DNA of 64,000 nt from Glossina fuscipes (taxonomy: Eukaryota > Arthropoda > Insecta > Diptera > Glossinidae). A program made the position numbers and the translations under genes. Shown here piece after piece: positions 38,532 through 50,770 of this stretch (its first letter is position 1; the number at the start of each line of letters is the position of its first letter). Location: contig NW_023998440.1 in NCBI RefSeq assembly GCF_014805625.2, forward strand, positions 181,800 through 245,799. The letters are read 5' to 3'. The notes under the pieces are model-generated. The model saw only the letters and a program-made list of their open reading frames with translations, did not search any database and had not been told where the DNA came from.

Positions 38532-38685
38532 TTCGCCAGAGAAATAAATTCTAAGAGTAAACTCTTCAAAGCACTAGCATCTAAGGCTATCGGCTTTTAT
38601 TAAAAACTCTACCGCACTTGAGATTCGAACCCACGACCATTGACTTGCTAGTCGAGACTCTTGCCTACTCGGCCACTCAGGCGGA
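38491..38685 (-). mobile_element. Full-length tRNA-derived SINE with TAA-type tail
   Basis: Read on the minus strand, this element begins with a tRNA-like head. The A box reads TGGCCGAGTAGGC and the B box reads GGGTTCGAATC. A short non-tRNA body follows, then a tail of repeated TAA/ATA triplets (38491-38529 as TTA on the plus strand). The head resembles class II (Ser/Leu-type) tRNAs because of the TGGCCGAGT A box, but it has no sensible variable arm and is not a functional tRNA. The element is flanked by a perfect 14-bp direct repeat, tatatatgatgata (38477-38490 and 38686-38699). This is a target-site duplication, so both ends are defined and the insertion is fairly young. It would be transcribed by RNA polymerase III from the internal A and B boxes and encodes no protein. 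A TAA-repeat tail is known for I-clade LINEs, so mobilisation by such a LINE is inferred. Related copies lie at 52302-52465 and 61887-61985. Confidence 0.88.
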
Positions 38686-38699
38686 TATATATGATGATA
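38686..38699. repeat. Target-site duplication, right copy (SINE at 38.5 kb)
   Basis: Exact copy of 38477-38490, abutting the tRNA-like 5' end of the minus-strand SINE. Confidence 0.85.
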
Positions 38700-41029
38700 A
38701 CAATTTGCTTTTCCCTAGTTTCGAGTTAAGAGCGTAGATGTGTATAGAGTGTAGGAGAGTAGGTTTAGATCGTTCGATCACAATTCCAAATGATGATGAT
38801 GCAGATGATTGCATATGTAACTCTTTTTGTGGAGTACAGTAAAGTCGGCGTTAAAAGAACAACGAGAATAATTGATAGCAAAATAAAACATGGTTGACTT
38901 TGCTTCATCGCAAAAGCCTAAATAAATTTTGTCATTCAGTTTTGTCAGTCCTTATGACTTGGAATAATTCGTTTTAGTTATATATCGATCAGTAACGTTA
39001 ATCTACATGCACATAATTTAAGAATTCCAATTGATAAGTTTCACCCACTTCGCTTCATTTATGCATGGTCTGCATTTAGTTAGAGGCAAAGCGCTTTCGC
39101 CGATTTCCGCTAGAAAGTTCACAAAAGAAGGCGAAAATTATTGGTTATGTTGTTATGGATCGATCTTTTTCGATTTGAAAACTTTATCTCGCGAAAGTGA
39201 TGAGCACAAAATTGAGATCATTCTTGGCAAAGCATTGATCATGCTGCGGCTTGGGAAAAATTAGGATTATATTTATTCTTTCAGGCAATATTCTAATGTG
39301 GTAATCATGATTTGGATAGAGACACTGATAATCAATATATGATAGCGGTACCTAGCAACTTTAAGAAGGCATTTGCTCATCTGGATTGAGTTTCAACTTT
39401 GCGATCATGACTTCAATGAACAGAGAGAGCGACAGACATGCATGTTAATTTCGCGTAGCGTTAATATGTCACCAGTTTCCTGACGCAAATTTCAGCGCCT
39501 TATAAACATATGGCAAAAGTAATGTACTTCCTGTAGCGCATCTTAATATCTTAAGCTTAGAAATAAAAATGGGATTTTTCATAATTCATCAATTCATGTC
39601 ATATCGGCAAATATGACTTTAAATTTAACAAATCGAATAAATAAATAAATACTTAGTTTAGTAGACTAATTTGTATAATTTTGCAGTAAGCTTTGTTCGT
39701 AAAGGGGTTGCTTTGAAAGGCTTAGACGCTTTGCTTAGCATAATATTAATATGCAAGTTTTGTCACACTTGTGGTAAGCGCTCCTCCGCAAGCATTTCTC
39801 AGATATGATGATTAATTAAAATTCAAATAAATAAATACCTAACTTATAATAATAATCACCTCGGACATATGCACATCTATTCTAAATATTTACTTGTGTC
39901 ATAGATAACATGATATTAATGCTCTTATATGCTTACTCATGTTTACGGTTTTGAATTTATATCTTGAAAACATTTCGACATATAATGCAAAGGAAAATTA
40001 TCTCAAGTTTGAATAAATATACATTTTATGCGTATGTACATTGTATCTATACATTCTATGTGCAGACAGACATATATAAGGAAATCTTTAATAAAGCAAA
40101 ACATTTATAATAAAAAATTCAAGGTATGCCAAAATGAATTGATGCGCATTTTGTTGAAGTTAATTGCTTTCATATATTGAAAGTTCTCGAAACTCTGCGA
40201 TTATTAAAAAAAATAATAATAAAGAAAAGAAAAACATTAAAAGTCATCTTTCAGTTCATCTTTAGATTATTATTTTCCTTTAATTATCCAAAAAGGTAAC
40301 AAGCAAATATTATAGAAAGGTAAGGAGATTAGCAGAGATTACTGCACCCTAATGTGTGTATAAGAATACAGATGTGTGATGTTTAAATGAATAAAAGAAA
40401 AATATACAAAAATTATAAGCATATTATTAAAGTAGAAGTGAGTTAAATCCTAAATGAAACGTCCAGCTTTGCAATCTTCTTTTCGCATAGAGGTTCGTAT
40501 GGAAGAAGTATAGGCTGAGGATTTACTTGATTGCTCCGTTAGGTTGAATTAGGCTTTTAACATACGGAACAGCCAGGTCATCATGACTAATTGACGGTAA
40601 GACGGACAGCGTTAGGTTGATATTTTTAAAGTATTTCAATACTGGCTGGCAGGATACTCGTGCATACACCTTGTCGACGAACTGATCATTATTGAAGTGA
40701 TACGACTCCAGTAAATTTTATATGCAATGGCTTCGCTGATATAGGAGACGATGTGATGACATTGCTCACTGGTGTCATATTTACTTTTGAAAGTGAAAAA
40801 GTAGTCAGGCATAAGGCGTAAGACTTTAATTCCAGTATTGTGAATTCTGGATTATTTAGTTTAGCCGCCAAGCCTACCTCCATGCAGTTCCACTGAGTAG
40901 GGGAAAAATACTTCAATCCTAACGTAATGTTAAAAATTAATATTTAGCAAAGAAACACAGTTTACTCGGTCTAGATGCAACATTAAGTACTCCACGCAAT
41001 CCTGTACGTATTTTTGTAACGACTTCTCA
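38700..41029. other. No gene recognised
   Basis: AT-rich. The frame at 39031-39264 (77 codons, plus) has balanced composition but no recognised domain. GTTAGGTTGA occurs twice nearby (about 40539 and 40611). Confidence 0.4.
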
Positions 41030-41310
41030 AGATAAGACATTATGTGGAAAGAGGTCGAAAAAGTGGTACAATCCGAATTACTTTCAATAGTGTTCGTCCT
41101 TGGCTCGAAATAGTTCGGTGTAAAAAAATTTCTTAAAAATATCTTAAAAATTTCGACCCGCAGGGTACGCATTAGAAAACAGACGAGTAAGATGAGATCG
41201 ATTCGGAAAGTGATTCCGATTCAGCGGATATAATAAAAGGTGGGTCTATTCTGCCCGCACAAACTTAATAGACTCAGTTACCACAATCAGAGTAGGGTAT
41301 AAAAAGTGAA
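41030..41310 (+). mobile_element. INE-1-like dispersed repeat (copy B)
   Basis: Shares with copy A the ordered blocks GTGGAAAGAGGTCGAAAAAG, AATCCGAATTACTTTCAATA, GTTCGTCCTTGGCTCGAAA, TTTCGACCCGC and a final AGGGTATAAAAAG. The middle is shorter and diverged. No coding capacity. Confidence 0.58.
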
Positions 41311-41859
41311 AGTTTTAGGTGACAAAGCTTGAAAAGCCGTTGTATTTATGCAATGATAAGTAGGAGGTTTTTTAATATCTAGTAGGCCTATAGGCATGGG
41401 ATGTGGGCTGGCTACAAATTTCAAGATTCGTCTTTTATTTGAAGTTGCAGAAAGGTTGTTAGACTGATAAGACTTTTTAGATGAAGAACAAAATTTTTAG
41501 CTATCTGTCTGTGACCTCTGCACCAATCTCCAAACGTATCTCTTGCGACTTGGAATGACTTTTGACGTACGAAATTAAATTTTTTGATTATTTTAGAATC
41601 GGTTTTCAAAAAATTTATTTACTCTAATCAAACTTAACCATTTTCACGAAGTGTGCGTCAAATAATCAGAGAGGAAACTCATATTTTTGACTAGACAAGG
41701 AATATCTAAGACAGAGATGCGCATTTGATAATTTCTTTATAGGCGATGGATGAACTGAGCCAAGGTCCAGTTACACTCATTCTTATCTTTTCAAAGTGCT
41801 TTAACCCTATTTTGCTATGGCACATGGGAGTGTTTAGCTATGTATGTGTTTAGCGAATG

Positions 41860-42150
41860 TATGCAATACTGAGAAGGACTTGAGATACAAACTTTTTATT
41901 GCCCATTCGAATACAGAATTACTTTTCGAATCGATTTAAGCTTGTCTGTCCGCCTGTCTACCTTGTTTTTGTTAACACTACAGAGAAAAGTTTTTGAGAT
42001 ATTTTGCTGAAGTAGTTACCCAAGAGCGAATACTGTAAAAATGGTTCCAATCGAACCGCTTTTCGATAACTTTTCATACAACGCTTTATTTTGATAAATC
42101 CTTGTATAAATTATGACCTGCGGCGTAGTGGTGTAAGGCGAGCCATTTTT
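41860..42150 (-). mobile_element. INE-1-like dispersed repeat (copy D)
   Basis: Reverse orientation to copies A and B: GAATTACTTTTCGAATCG, then TTTAAGCTTGTCTGTCCGCC, TTTTGAGATATTTTGCTGAA, AATGGTTCCAATCGAACCGC and ACAACGCTTTATTTTGATAA. These are diverged complements of the blocks in copy A. Confidence 0.55.
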
Positions 42151-43439
42151 CACTATGTTGTTTTTACTTCTCCATTTTTACACAATTCGAAATCACATAT
42201 ATTGTTATGAAATTCGCTTTTCTAAGATACAGTCCGTATCACTTGACTGCGGATATTCTGTGCAAGAGAAATACCCTTCAAAATTCTTTTATTTACAATT
42301 ACATTCCTTAAATGCAGGATTATTCACAATTTATTTTTGGCAATACTTTCGAATGCCATATACATTTGTACAAGCATATTACTGTACCCAAATTCATGTT
42401 TTCATTTTTTAATCCCTGTCTGCTTTTGCGCTAATCGTTTTCATCGGCCGGCAACTGCACGACGCGTCGTGATTGTCCATTTGGTTTTTCCCTCTTTACG
42501 GAATTTATTATTTGGGAAAATTACTTAGCTGGAATGCACTGGGTTTGGGATTTCCGTAAAAATATATTAAAGCTTATGTACGGTTTGTTTGGACAAACAA
42601 ATGAACTTAAACTATAGACGCGAGTGACAACGTGATTAATGAATTATTCCCAGGATTGCCTTAAGTGACTGATAGTTACATTTTCGTATGATTTGTAATG
42701 AGAAAATGTGCTACTGTCAGGGTTGAACGGGCAATTTAATTGTCCGCCAAATATGTGTGGCATTAGAACGGTTTCACGTTGATATAGTTAAGATTGATGC
42801 AATGACAGGGATGAAGAACCCGTACGATATCGATGCATTTTGCAAATACTGATTAACAAAAAGAATAATTTATCATCGATTCGGGAACATTGCTTGGTGA
42901 CCTTTACTTTAATATCCTGAATCGTTTCTCTACGATCTTTAGCTTCATAAAACTTAGTCAATATAGAAATAACTACAAACTTTTCAATTAGTTCAGAGTC
43001 CTTCGCGAAAGTCTAATTGATCTGAATTACTTAACTTCATTAGCGGGGTCCTCAAATTCTATGAAATCCACCCACCTTAATACGAGCGATTTTCCTATGT
43101 CGTATCTGGAGTAATTTCCGACCTTAACGTCTTCGTGTGATTTGGACAATCTAGGGCAACTTCCCATCTTGAAGCTGTACCGGCTGCGGATGTGCCTCTA
43201 TGTCAGATGTGTATATGCTTCTTTTTCTTTTTTCTCTTGTTTTTTTATATATAAACTTTATTGTTTCTCCTTTACTTCTCTTTATATGCTTTGCACTGGT
43301 TGCTAATTATAATAATTAAAACTTGTTGGGTTGTAAGAGTTATTTGAATTCGGTTATTAAACTATTTTAGCTGAATTTCGCATGTAAATAAACAAAAAAT
43401 AAGGAAATAAGCGAATAATTAATAAAATCATGTTCGGTC
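42151..43439. other. No gene recognised
   Basis: The stretch 43020-43200 is less AT-rich than its flanks and might be an eroded transposon, but no frame stays open and no motif was recognised. Confidence 0.35.
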
Positions 43440-44145
43440 ATGGCGGAATCTTTTATACCTATCGCTGTTATCCTCAGAAAGGCATAAAGAGTAAAAGAAC
43501 CAAATTTTCATACTCAAAAACAAAGTTTTTACCGCGTAGGAACGTGGGCGTTGTGCGCATGTCCTTTTGTAAAGTTTAGGTCACTTCCAAGTCACTTTTG
43601 CAAATTTGTAGGCGGTATCATCATTTTTATTAACGGGAAAATGTTGACCAGTTGGGCAGATAAACACTTGTCCAGACAAACAGAGGCACATGCTTAGGTG
43701 CATTTCGAATTTGAACAAGAATTTATATACTTTATCGAGTACCTGAAAAAAAATAAATAAATTTTAATACGCTATAACAATGGTTAGGCGTGGTCAATTT
43801 TTCCCGTTTTTATACAGGTACTACAACCTCGCCCGTAGAAAATTCCTTCCTTTCAAATATTCGTACATTTATCTGTTACAGTTTATGAGCAATGGTCAAT
43901 AACCCATTTTTCAATCTGTGTAAAAAACAGAGGTGTTATCGGTTTGCAGAGTACTGTAGACGCGTTCTTCGACCGTTTGACACCTACATGTTCCAGCTAA
44001 ATTTCAGATCGATTATGCTTAAAATGATTCAGAATTTGATGCTGATGAAGAGTATATAGACTTCGTGGAGACTCTGAAGCTTGCTTCTGTAAATGTACGT
44101 ACCCCTCATCCTTCGTTAATGGGTGTAATAAAAATTATATTAGAA
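43440..44145 (+). mobile_element. INE-1-like composite repeat (copy C)
   Basis: Contains two partial sets of the family blocks. At 43690-43740 are GCACATGCTTAGGTGCAT and AATTTATATACTTTATCGAG. At 43980-44145 are GATCGATTATGCTTAAAATG, AGAATTTGATGCTGATGAAG and GTATATAGACTTCGTGGAG. Between them GTTAGGCGTGGTCAATTTTT and ATACAGGTACTAC resemble 63660-63720. It may be two nested or adjacent insertions. Confidence 0.48.
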
Positions 44146-44475
44146 ACAGGTAAAGTCAACACATTTTGATGGACTCTTGATGTGCCTATTAGAGCGGGTA
44201 AGTGCGATAAATACGTGGGTCGTTATTGCTTAGTCTTTAGTTTTTTGCGCTTATTATCGACATGTTTGTGAATGTTTTCTAAATGTTGTATTTAAATTCG
44301 TCATAACGTTTACGTATGAATTATATGGGATGTTTGCAATAATCACTCAAATCAAAACCGCAATTACGATTACTCGAAAGATAATGATGATTAATTATAG
44401 TAAAAACCGAAGCAAGCAGATTGACTAAGCAATTATTTGTCAAAAACACTTAAGAACATTTATTGATCGATAAAC

Positions 44476-44476
<1 letters not shown>

Positions 44477-44506
<30 letters not shown>
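44477..44506 (+). repeat. TA microsatellite
   Basis: About fifteen TA units. Confidence 0.9.
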
Positions 44507-44510
<4 letters not shown>

Positions 44511-45639
44511 AGATTAAAATCGAATAAATATTAAATGAATTCACTCTCAACCTTTACGTAACTTTAAATGAACGATTGGTATTGAATTGTGTATGTTTTT
44601 TAAGGTCGATTTAATTTTCATGAACTATTTATTGTTGATGACTATATTATGTTGGCGTCAAGCACTGCCAGTCCTTTCGTTCGCCTTTATGCTTCGGCTT
44701 ATTATGTGAAGAGTATTTGTGCAGCAATTGAAACCTGTATGCCATTGACATTTAGATAGTTTCACCTCTTTCTCTAGATGTGTGTATATATATGTATATA
44801 AGAATCTATTAAACTCTTTATACGTTTTTCTTGCCATAAAATACTTATCTATGAAGACATCGTAGCTAAAACTGTCGGAGGCAGGAGGTTAAGTTATTTA
44901 AAGTAAATGCTGACAGAACAAATATTTATGATTATTACCGGTAATTATATCAATGCTATCTGTTGTTACTCTATCATTAATAAATGAAAAATTTTAATAT
45001 AAATTATTATTATGATTAATTGCATATATATGTAGAGATTTTATGTGTTTCAGAGGAAATGCATTTATACGGAATTTACTAATTTTCCTCTCCAAATAAA
45101 CAATAAATTTCAATTAAAGCAATCACAGAGCGGTCTATGCCATTACGCATGCACATACACGCGTTCATAGAGACAGACGTACATAATTTCTATGCATATG
45201 TGATAACGACAATAAAACAGTTTATACGCTTTCAAAATTTATTGCATTTTAATATTTTCACATATACATATGCGCACGTATGTGTATAGTGTGGACGAAA
45301 GCAGCTCCTACGTAGATTTTATTATACCATTGTGCCACTGTACCAGTGGAAAATTGTAGTCTAGTTTCTCGAACATGCTGTTTGCGAGAACCCTGTCGAA
45401 TGACATCTATCTCCTTTGGATAACTCGTGACCAAGTGAAGAATCCCAATCAATTTATTCTCGTTCGTGAGGTCGCAATACATAAATATCGTTGTTCACTT
45501 TTCCGGCCGCCTGTCGGTTTGTTTGCTCATCTTGGAGTTTGCTTCTGGCGGTCACTTGACGTACATAATTCTCTGCACACGCCTACAAACTTTTGTGTTG
45601 TTATGCTTTCTGTACGTCCATGCGCGCTATTATCCAGCT
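44507..45639. other. No gene recognised
   Basis: AT-rich with short TA patches (about 44785-44805). Nothing else was recognised. Confidence 0.45.
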
Positions 45640-46140
45640 GTCTTTTCATTCACCACTCACTTTGTCCACATATTAAACCCTCTACTTATTGATCCGTTCA
45701 TTCATTCATTTTTCTTCCCCACCTTGACACTCTTTCGTCCTGATTTACCGCCAGTGAGACACTGCCAGATTGCATCACCCTCTTCGCTTGCCCGCGCTTC
45801 ACTTCACACTTTATTGTTTGCTAATCTCTCATTCTATTCTTTCTGCTTCTCCTCAATTATTTATCAAGCCATTAATATTGTTTGCACATTCGCTTACTTA
45901 CCTGTTCATCCATACTCCACTCTTTATTTACCTGTAGGACTAATCATTTTCCAAATTATCGACCTCTCCAGTACATGTCAAGCTAGCAATGCCTATGTGC
46001 GTGTCTTTCCATGCAGCTCTTCGTAAACTTGTCTCCCGGTATAGAGGACTAATTACTGATATGTCCCTTGTTTCAACCGTTCGTTGGTTTCCTTCTTCTT
46101 TTGTCTGCCTTTTCTTCTGCTCGCCACTTCTTATAAGTGC
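45640..46140 (+). repeat. Pyrimidine-rich stretch
   Basis: The plus strand is clearly enriched in C and T over about 500 bp (for example CATTCATTCATTTTTCTTCC). This removes purine-starting stop codons and produces the longest open frame of the window (45466-46026, 186 codons). Its translation is Phe/Leu/Ser/Pro-rich, has no recognisable motif, and overlaps another open frame in the same direction. I judge it to be composition, not a gene, at about 85% confidence. Confidence 0.6.
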
Positions 46141-46172
46141 CGATAAAATCGCATGTGGAGTCAACTTTACAT

Positions 46173-46196
46173 TTATATATATATATATATATATAT
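46173..46196 (+). repeat. TA microsatellite
   Basis: About twelve TA units directly after the pyrimidine-rich stretch. Confidence 0.9.
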
Positions 46197-47587
46197 CTCG
46201 ATCTACTCGTCCTTCAAATTATCTAAGGTAAACAGGAAGAGAACTCAAGTTATTTGAAAATATCTTCTTCTTCGATTCTCATTAAAAAATTTTAGCATTG
46301 AAAAGCGGAGAGAAACTTAGAGGGAATGAAAGCGTATAAGAAGGATCGCTTTCAAATTTTTTACAAATGTTGGGCAAACATTTTTTTATAAAGATTAGGC
46401 TTGATAACTATTCTGCTAAGAATTTTATATATGAAAGTAGAGCGTATCCTTTACTACAATTTTATTTTTCTTTCCCTTCGATCAAGCGTGCATCGCCGGT
46501 CTACAAACTATATTTGGGTTTACATGTGCACAAAACATTTTCGCTTGATGAATGGAGTTGAGAATTCGGATTGAATCGTATATAAATCGTCACTTATTAT
46601 ATTATAATTTATGTTTTTCTGCCAGCACATACGTAACCATATATATATTTAATATCACCAAAAATTTGATATTCGCCCTAAAGTATGTGTTTATGCGCAT
46701 TTCTGTGGCATTTATTGCTGTGGTTGTCGTTGTTGTTAACCTCAGTGTTTTTATTTTTCTTATGTTATGAGTGCTGTTCCATAAAAAAAGCACATGTTGC
46801 CCGACATAATTCACACATAGTTTTGCACTTGAGCAGTCAAGAATTTCTATGATGGCAAAGTGTAAACATCTTTCTCTCACATAAACTTAACACTCGTACG
46901 CGTACGTACACACACAATAGTAAAAACATTTTCTGAGATATGGAACAGAGAATATTACGAGAGACATCAAAACGTTTAAATTTGAAAAAATATTAAATGA
47001 ACACAAAATTTAAGTCACGAGAATTTATCCTTGTATAATAGAAGTTTATACACAGACAGCGAATAATTTGTGGAAATCTTTGTGCCCCCAAGCAAGAGGT
47101 TGACTGGCAGCAATATGCTTTAAGACGCTCGAATAGAAGATTTCCGGTCAGTCTAATCATACTCTTTACTCTTTTCGTCTGTTCTTCTAACTCTAGACCT
47201 ACTCAATAGCGAATCTAACTGCCTGTTTCTACCTTTCTGCACTGGATGTTCGCAGGCTTGTGTACCAGGTATGTGAAAACAGAGTGGAATTTGCATAGAG
47301 GTAGCCCTGGACAATATACATTTTTGAGGTTAGGTTTTTTTTTTTTTTTTTTATAACTGAACATCTGGGAACAATAAGCAATGGTAATACTAGCACATAT
47401 ATATTTGATATACAAGCGCTCATCTTCTCAATAAATATTCATCGACTATACACAATGCTAAAGAGTTGGCTGGAATTTCACTCATGCATATGTATAATGA
47501 ACTTGAAGCACAAAGTTTACGTGAGGTGTTATTTTTCTATCTTCTCCTAGTAGCTGAAATTCTATAACAATTTCGTGAAAAATTTAG

Positions 47588-47650
47588 GATTGAAATGCAT
47601 TGCCAGGATCAAACCTGTGCTCATTATCTCACTAGTAGCATCTGTACTTA
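47588..47650 (-). mobile_element. Possible eroded SINE head
   Basis: On the minus strand, GATGCTACTAGTGAGATAATGAG runs into CACAGGTTTGATCCTGGCA, a good B-box match (GGTTTGATCC). The A-box side is poor. It sits about 45 bp upstream of the T-rich end of the 47.7-47.85 kb dispersed repeat and may belong to the same composite. Confidence 0.3.
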
Positions 47651-47689
47651 CTGGATATCCAAAAGCCGTCTCTAAACTTTTCTAAACTT

Positions 47690-47860
47690 ATTTTTTTTAA
47701 TTATTCAATTTTTTTTTTCCTAATACTTAGCGCATGTCCACTCACGCTGTCTTGCAAAACGGTGACGGTCAGAAAAATGTTGAGGAGGAGAAACGTGAAG
47801 AAATCGAACGGAAGCAGCCTAGGGGCTGTGGTAAGTGTTATGCCTTTGCCGACTGACCTT
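47690..47860 (+). repeat. Dispersed repeat with T-rich head (partner at 4.3 kb)
   Basis: Two T-rich tracts (47691-47720) lead into CACGCTGTCTTGCAAAACGG, a purine-rich stretch, GGAAGCAGCCTAGGGGC and GTAAGTGTTATGCCTTTGCC. The order matches the 4.3 kb copy (T-run, GTCTTG, AGCAGCC, GTGTTATGCC). Confidence 0.5.
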
Positions 47861-50229
47861 TGAATACAGCTACGACGCAGGATATATCAATAAAATACTT
47901 TCGTTCTGTTTTCATTCCCACAGACTAATAGAACCGATAAAGCCGAACCAAGCTAGCTAGAGGTCCAAAAAAATAGATAATGAATTGCACAATTGCGAAT
48001 AATTGTTCCTTTAACAGATTCTTTGTTAATCGAACAATTAAATCTAAAGCTTGCCAGGTGGTTGACAATGATGATTCTCTGCGTCGCAAATAGAGGGGAT
48101 ATTTTGAGAATACAAGGCGGCAAGGCTTTGAGCGAAATACACCGTGAAATGGTGACAGAGAAAAAGAAGTATTTGAGAATGGGGGATGATAATCCCAAAA
48201 TTTGGATTATCCTCAATTTTAGTGCGGAATTCTTCTAATTTCTGGCATTTTTGCTTCCTCCCTTTGTAAAGAACGTAAACACTTCGAAATAGTTAAGTAT
48301 GTAAAGCCAGCTTTTATCAAGAAAAAAAACGACAAATATTTGAAAGATTTACTTATGCCGCTGAAGATTTATTAAATGATAAATTTTAACATATCGAAAT
48401 ATCAAGGAAAAGTAGAACAAATCTCATCAAAGGTGTTTACTTCGCAAATCTATAAGAAGCAAACGATAATGAGACGAAGGAATGAAAACGCTTTGTGTGT
48501 ATATGTTATATATGTATACATATCTTGTCTGCCCCTGTTTGTCGTTAAGCTTAACTAGCGATATTTTTCCGATTTGAAAAAGTGTTAGTTTTGCTGTTGC
48601 AATGAGAGAATGTTTGTGTGGTACCAACTGATGGCGTACATAAAGTATAATCAATCATGATGATTGCTTTTCGGATACACTCTCTCACATTAACATCTAT
48701 GTTCAACATAAAATGAACACTAATTAAAAATCTCACATCTAATCACTTACGAAATACTTTTCGCAATTGAAAACCACCACGAAGACTTTGCACATTTCTC
48801 TCACCATACAGTAATCAAAAACTAATTAACTTGCAATTTCGAAGATGTTCCACAAGATTTCCGTATGCAACGTAAAAGTACTTTCGTGGTACATATGTAA
48901 CGAATCACTCTTTATATTGCATATGAATTTGTATATACACACGGACACATATACGTTTGTATGCATATGCATCTATATATATATCTTAATGCATTTAGAA
49001 GGCATGGGTAAAGTCCTTAGACTTATTTAATAAATAAACAAGACAACAACAACACAATACAAAAAAACAATTAAGGAAGGTTTTCTTTGTTCGCCATGGT
49101 TTCCAGAGTAGTCGTCAAGTCATCATTGCCATGTTTTTTATAACAAGTTACAAGAGGACGTGGCTCTCAGTCACTTGTGTATATTTATGTGTATATATAT
49201 AAAGATAGCTTTAGTTATTAAAATTAATTATTCCTAGAGGCTGAGAGTGATATCGTGGTATATAATATGTTACATTATATATATATAGAGAGCTTAAAGT
49301 ATTGTCGACAGACCGTAAAAAAGATACCGCAGCTCTTGTGCTCAAGTAGTATAGGTAGTGCCTCAACCCATCCCTGTTACTAAATTCGGTCCTTTATTGC
49401 ATTCTGTTCAAAATATTCCTTCCACACTATGTGACTGTGAATCATATCGCGGTATAGCAATACACATTTTGTGAAAAGGGCTTATTTTGACATCGTGACT
49501 AACTCCAAATTTACAAATATATTGTTTTTAATTTAAGATAAAGTGAAAAAAAAAACTTCATAAACACAATATGGAATAATCAAAAAATTTAAGTCCAATG
49601 TTGAAAAGTAACACAAAGTCATTGCTTGCTAAGATTAGCATTAATTTATTGTATATGGAACGATTCTAATTCATATAAAAGACATTCGCTTGCATACGGA
49701 TGTAGTGCTCTAGCGAAATAAACAAACTAGAAATAAATTGTTGATTTAGGCCGCTCGATGTACTTTCTAAGTGTAATACATTCAGCGATATTTTGCGAAC
49801 ATTGACTTACTATTATGAACTCTAGCTTTCCAGTTTAGATTATCCCACAATAAGCAGCAAATTTTGGCACTTTCATGCCGATTTCGGTTCCATAGTCGTA
49901 CTCCATCGTTGCGGGCTCTCAATTGTCATAGTGACGATAGTGATTGCGTTTGCTTGCCATCATTTTAATCATTTTCTAGCAAACTTCGAACTTCGGAGGG
50001 ATATCAACAACCAAGCTCTTCAATCTCAATTTTGCCTTAAAAAAGCTTTCTTAGTTTAGCGAAGTCTCAAATTGGGATAAAGTCAAATAAAAAAAAAAAA
50101 AAGAAGCGGCGATAGGAATTGGAACAAATGAAGGCACATTGTTAATATTTTATCATATCCATCCTCGGATATATTTCCGCACATAACTGCTTCTGCAAAA
50201 CGCTTACAACATCCAGAAGGAAGGATCAC
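47861..50229. other. No gene recognised
   Basis: Frames of 81 and 87 codons oppose each other at 47953-48238. Poly-A runs occur at about 49548 and 50089. No motifs. Confidence 0.45.
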
Positions 50230-50420
50230 AGGTCTCTTTAAGTGAATATATTCTTGATCAGCATCAAATTTTAAACCGATTTAAGCGTGTCCGTCTGTAT
50301 GTTTGCGTAATGTCCGTGGCAAACATTTTTGCTCGCAGTTTGATGTTGACATCGGTCAACCGTTCAACGTAATCTAAGGCAACTTAAAAAAAGTTTATTT
50401 TTTGCTCTAAGTAACAATAG
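50230..50420 (-). mobile_element. INE-1-like repeat fragment (copy E)
   Basis: Carries TTGATCAGCATCAAATTTTA, ACCGATTTAAGCGTGTCCGT and CTGTATGTTTGCG, matching the TGTCCGTCTGT part of copies D and H. Confidence 0.5.
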
Positions 50421-50549
50421 ATGAAACGATAAAAAAATTGCATTTATGTTCCATGGGTTCCTGCCTGCTATTGGCCTCGCGGAATTATTATCGAATGCTG
50501 TGATTTAATCCTTCTGCTGCTGCACCCAGAAAGAAGCTACAGAGACGCT

Positions 50550-50770
50550 ATAAAGTCTATATATTATTGATTAATATCAAATGTGGATCGTTCTAGACAT
50601 GTTTGTCAGTCCGTGTGCCCATATGAAATAAACATACTCAAGGTTGCAAAAATCGAGATGTCTGTTATAAATTTGCCAAAGCCATTGGAAGCATTGATCG
50701 CAAACAGATTGATACCGAAAGCGTACCAAATCGGTAAAAGGATTCGGCAACGACACAATATAGATTGAGA
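50550..50770 (-). mobile_element. INE-1-like repeat fragment (copy F)
   Basis: Begins with GATCGTTCTAGACATGTTTG and TCAGTCCGTGTGCCCATATG, followed by CAAAAATCGAGATGTCTG and a more diverged stretch with GTACCAAATCGG. It lies 130 bp after copy E and could be a tandem or disrupted partner. Confidence 0.4.

Noticed and set aside
38613..38685. tRNA gene on the minus strand
   Set aside because: A and B boxes are present, but there is no proper acceptor stem pairing and the sequence is the head of a SINE with target duplications.
45466..46026. 186-codon open frame
   Set aside because: It lies in a C/T-rich stretch that lacks stop codons by composition, has no motif, and overlaps another long frame in the same direction.
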